Shown in pieces: positions 61,596-64,000 of a stretch of DNA of 64,000 bases (within the stretch, counting starts at the first letter, position 1; every line of letters begins with the position of its first letter). Origin of the DNA: Lindgomyces ingoldianus (lineage: Eukaryota > Ascomycota > Dothideomycetes > Pleosporales > Lindgomycetaceae); the NCBI RefSeq assembly GCF_010093535.1, contig NW_022985175.1:868001-932000 (forward strand), written 5' to 3'. Under the pieces are notes generated by a model. It was not told the DNA's origin. It saw only the letters and a list, made by a program, of their open reading frames with translations, and made no database searches. A program made the translations under genes and the position numbers.

Positions 61596-61939
61596 TTATA
61601 TCAGAAAACCCGCTTTTGCTGGTAACAGCCTCTTTAACAATATCGCATCAATTGTTTATTTAATTACGTCCAAGCCCGAGACGCGTCCGATTTAGTTCAG
61701 GTCGTGCTACTCACACACCGTTACATCGAATTATTCAGTTATCCAGACAGGATCTAGTTATCCAGACAGGAGGTCTCTGAGATCCTGTCTGGATAACTGG
61801 ATAATTCGATGTAACGGTGTGTGAGTAGCACGACCTGAACTGAATCAGACGCGTCTCGGGCTTGGACGTAATTGAATAAACAATTAATGCGATATTGTTA
61901 ACAAGGCTGTCACTAGCAAAAGCAAGTTTTCTGATATAA

Positions 61940-62229
61940 TGTAACGGCGCAGGCAAGACAACAGGTCCGAATGCAGTGTGAATCCACTCAAAGGCATATG
62001 GAAGTGCGTGAGGACTCAGAAACCTGGGAATTCCATTGACACCTATAGGCCTTGTACGAGAGGATATCAGAAAACTACTGAGCTAGCTAAGGGGAGAGGT
62101 GCGACTAAATACTTGGGGGAATAGGGGTACAGCAGGGGCCAGGACAGGGGGGCGGAGCCGATACGGCGAACCTTCGGATGTAGGTTCGTTGGGCAACCCG
62201 AGATGGAACGATTCGAGCACATCGTTACA
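61940..62229 (-). repeat. Reverse LTR of the inverted structure
   Basis: 290 bp, the reverse complement of 61306-61595 with only a few differences. Confidence 0.9.
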
Positions 62230-64000
62230 GTTCTTGTAGCGTCCGTAATAAACCTGCTGAGAAAGATTCTCCCGCTGTAATAGAGGTAGCTGGCAAGCGC
62301 AATATTCTGGGAACCTTTGACTATACTGAGGATAGCAGAGGGGAGAGGGAGAGGGAGATGTAGCGCTATCTAAGATTGTTGCTTGGCGTGCAAAGCCGTA
62401 CTTGGAAGGGCTGCGAAGTAGAGAATCCTCATAAATAACTTTTCTATTTCAGCATCAGTTAGAAAAATCCACATAGTGATATATAGGCTCGTTACTAGAA
62501 TTATGGCAGTGTAGAATAGAAGTGTATACCCCCGAAGTAAACAGCATTCTTCCTCATGATCTAGGCTATAGGTTTGTTGTTTCAATTACACCCTCACTAA
62601 CAATGATCGAACCAAGCAATCCAATAACTTTGGCGGTATGGATTGGAACCATGAGATAGCCAAGATGCCAGTGGGTTCATAGTCTATTATGGCGTAAAAG
62701 CCTGCAACAATACCGATTACATTGGTCTTTGAATTTGGAAACTCGGTGAACAACACTGCATATACGGTTGCAAGGAAGAAAATTATGAGCGTGTTTAGGA
62801 AGAGTGGCTATGGAAGCCGAAGATGTCTGTTGTGTTATGGAGTGAAAGTATTGCTGTGACAAGATGCTGGAGGCAAAACGCGATTGACGAATAATGCCCA
62901 GCACAGTAGCCGATAGTTCTGTCGTGTGCCAGTAAAAATATGGCTTGTCATAAAAAAGTGGAACATGGCTAGGTTATGATTATTTGGAAGAAGGTGTAGT
63001 CGTAATTAAGGAGGATGTCAACAGAATGGAAGGCTCTGTCTTAAATTACCTCACCATTCCATGGTGGGTGACAGGACGTTGAAAAAAATCGTGTTGACGT
63101 GAGCTTCGGGGTGATCTCACTTAGTGTGGGCAATGTTCTTCAGCCGGTTGAAATTATAGTCCGCCAGTGCAAATCCTGCGAAGGTGCAAAAGCGGACAAC
63201 TTCGTATATCCTTTCCCACACAGTGCCAGAAGCAAATTTGACATCGAGAGTGAGTACCTGGAACTAAAAAATCTAAAGATCACGGAAAAGGCTAGATAGA
63301 AGCCGGGATTGTCTCGGTTCGTGATGTGATGATAAAGGATGATTGTTGAATAGGTCGAAGAAGAGTTCGGTGGTGGAAGTCTCATAGCGTGGGGAGAACG
63401 AGTGCTTCTTGCGTTTTCGCACACTATATCTAGACAAGATTATTGATTATTCCGTAGGTATTGTAGGTGAGTCTATCCCTCGTTTGGATGCTGTTCGAGC
63501 TTCTTGATCGAGTAATGTGAATTGGGTGAAGACATCTTCAGGTACTATAATCTCGAAGTTTGCATTGGGGCCGCTACCCCAATCGCATGAGTCCCAAGAA
63601 CTGAAGGCCATCAAATCTTCCTGTTTGGGGGATTGGGATCTATTCGAACCATGGTGGCATACCGAACCGCGGTCTTTTATACAACATCATGGAGACCCGC
63701 CTTTAAGTCACCCCAAGCACGATATATCTCAAGAAACCTCATATTTGCTGTTCTAAGGCACAATCAGCAATTAGCAATTAGCGAACTCCAAAGCGCCCAA
63801 ATCTTCTGTGGGACGACCAAACGCGGTGCACCGTGGGGAAGCTTTGTGCGTGCGCCAAGCCTCGCAGGGATGCGGTGGTTAAGATTGTGTAACCCAAAAG
63901 CCAAGTTCACTGTGAAGTAGATCCCCAATGCTAGGTTTTGAGGCTGGGTTGGGTTATTGTATTTGGTGGCTTCGGGCGATGTTGCTTGCTGTGACGAAGA
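62230..64000. other. Relic sequence right of the nest, possibly an old membrane protein gene
   Basis: On the minus strand, hydrophobic pieces scattered over 62370-62840 (for example LLFYTAIILVTSLYITMWIF and FLNTLIIFFLATVYAVLF) sit in different frames with stops between. They could be the remains of a multi-pass transporter, but I cannot name the family. 63100-64000 shows only short open frames. Confidence 0.35.

Larger units (their letters stand above)
61306..62229. mobile_element. 924-bp inverted-repeat structure bounded by two opposed LTRs
   Basis: The left arm (61306-61754) is nearly the reverse complement of the right arm (61780-62229), with about 25 bases between. Each arm consists of a 290-bp LTR of the TGTAAC...GTTACA family (61306-61595 forward, 61940-62229 reverse), then about 155 bp of unrelated inner sequence. 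The loop carries a third copy of GTTATCCAGACAGGA. Arms differ by scattered substitutions, so the structure is not a simple assembly mirror. No matching target duplication was found at the outer ends. There is no coding capacity. Confidence 0.9.

Noticed and set aside
61735..61956. 73-codon open frame inside the palindrome
   Set aside because: Lies across the centre and one arm of the inverted repeat; coding is not plausible.

Overview
The window reads as nuclear DNA of a filamentous ascomycete (Pezizomycotina; the class cannot be fixed from sequence alone). Supporting signs are genes split by short 43-65 nt GT-AG introns, fungal genes such as ERG24, ATG27, RCF2, a secreted PL1 pectate lyase and a fungal NACHT/STAND protein, and an AT-rich block whose transposon genes are ruined by C-to-T and G-to-A changes, the mark of repeat-induced point mutation (RIP).

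Layout. (1) 1-18.1 kb, mostly conserved housekeeping genes: a 5'-truncated Ser/Arg-rich protein, the mitochondrial ADP/ATP carrier, a Pro-rich hypothetical protein, a secreted pectate lyase, ADE16/17 (purine synthesis), a Nudix hydrolase with a C-terminal membrane anchor, ribosomal protein uS11 (RPS14) and RCF2 (respiratory supercomplex factor). (2) 18.7-35.3 kb: a NACHT/STAND (NLR-like) protein of about 1370 residues, a degenerate repeat array, ERG24 and ATG27 back to back, a 1501-residue SLIP-GC-like large GTPase and, divergent from it, a one-exon HExxH zincin-like protein. The STAND protein, GTPase and zincin are the accessory-type genes and the best candidates for an unusual shared function; this is inference from gene type and proximity only. 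(3) 35.3-44.3 kb: one low-complexity gene and long stretches without a credible gene. (4) 44.3-45.7 kb: a decayed FAD-dependent aromatic hydroxylase pseudogene. (5) 45.7-62.2 kb: an AT-rich transposon graveyard with a resolvable nest. A Ty3/gypsy chromovirus-type element (48674-61124, 318-bp LTRs, AGGCG target duplication) contains a Ty1/copia element (49972-56186, 266-bp LTRs, GTAAG duplication), a solo LTR of the same copia family (TAATT duplication) and a solo LTR of a third family (TCTAC duplication). Two copies of that third LTR then form the ends of a 924-bp inverted repeat at 61306-62229. (6) 62.2-64 kb: relic sequence, perhaps of a membrane protein.

The intact genes do not form one pathway. 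They are ordinary fungal genes next to a heterochromatin-like island, with the fast-evolving gene types (STAND protein, large GTPase, zincin, pectate lyase) in the same neighbourhood. Exon boundaries were assigned by reading splice signals and keeping the frame; every intron given restores a continuous reading frame.
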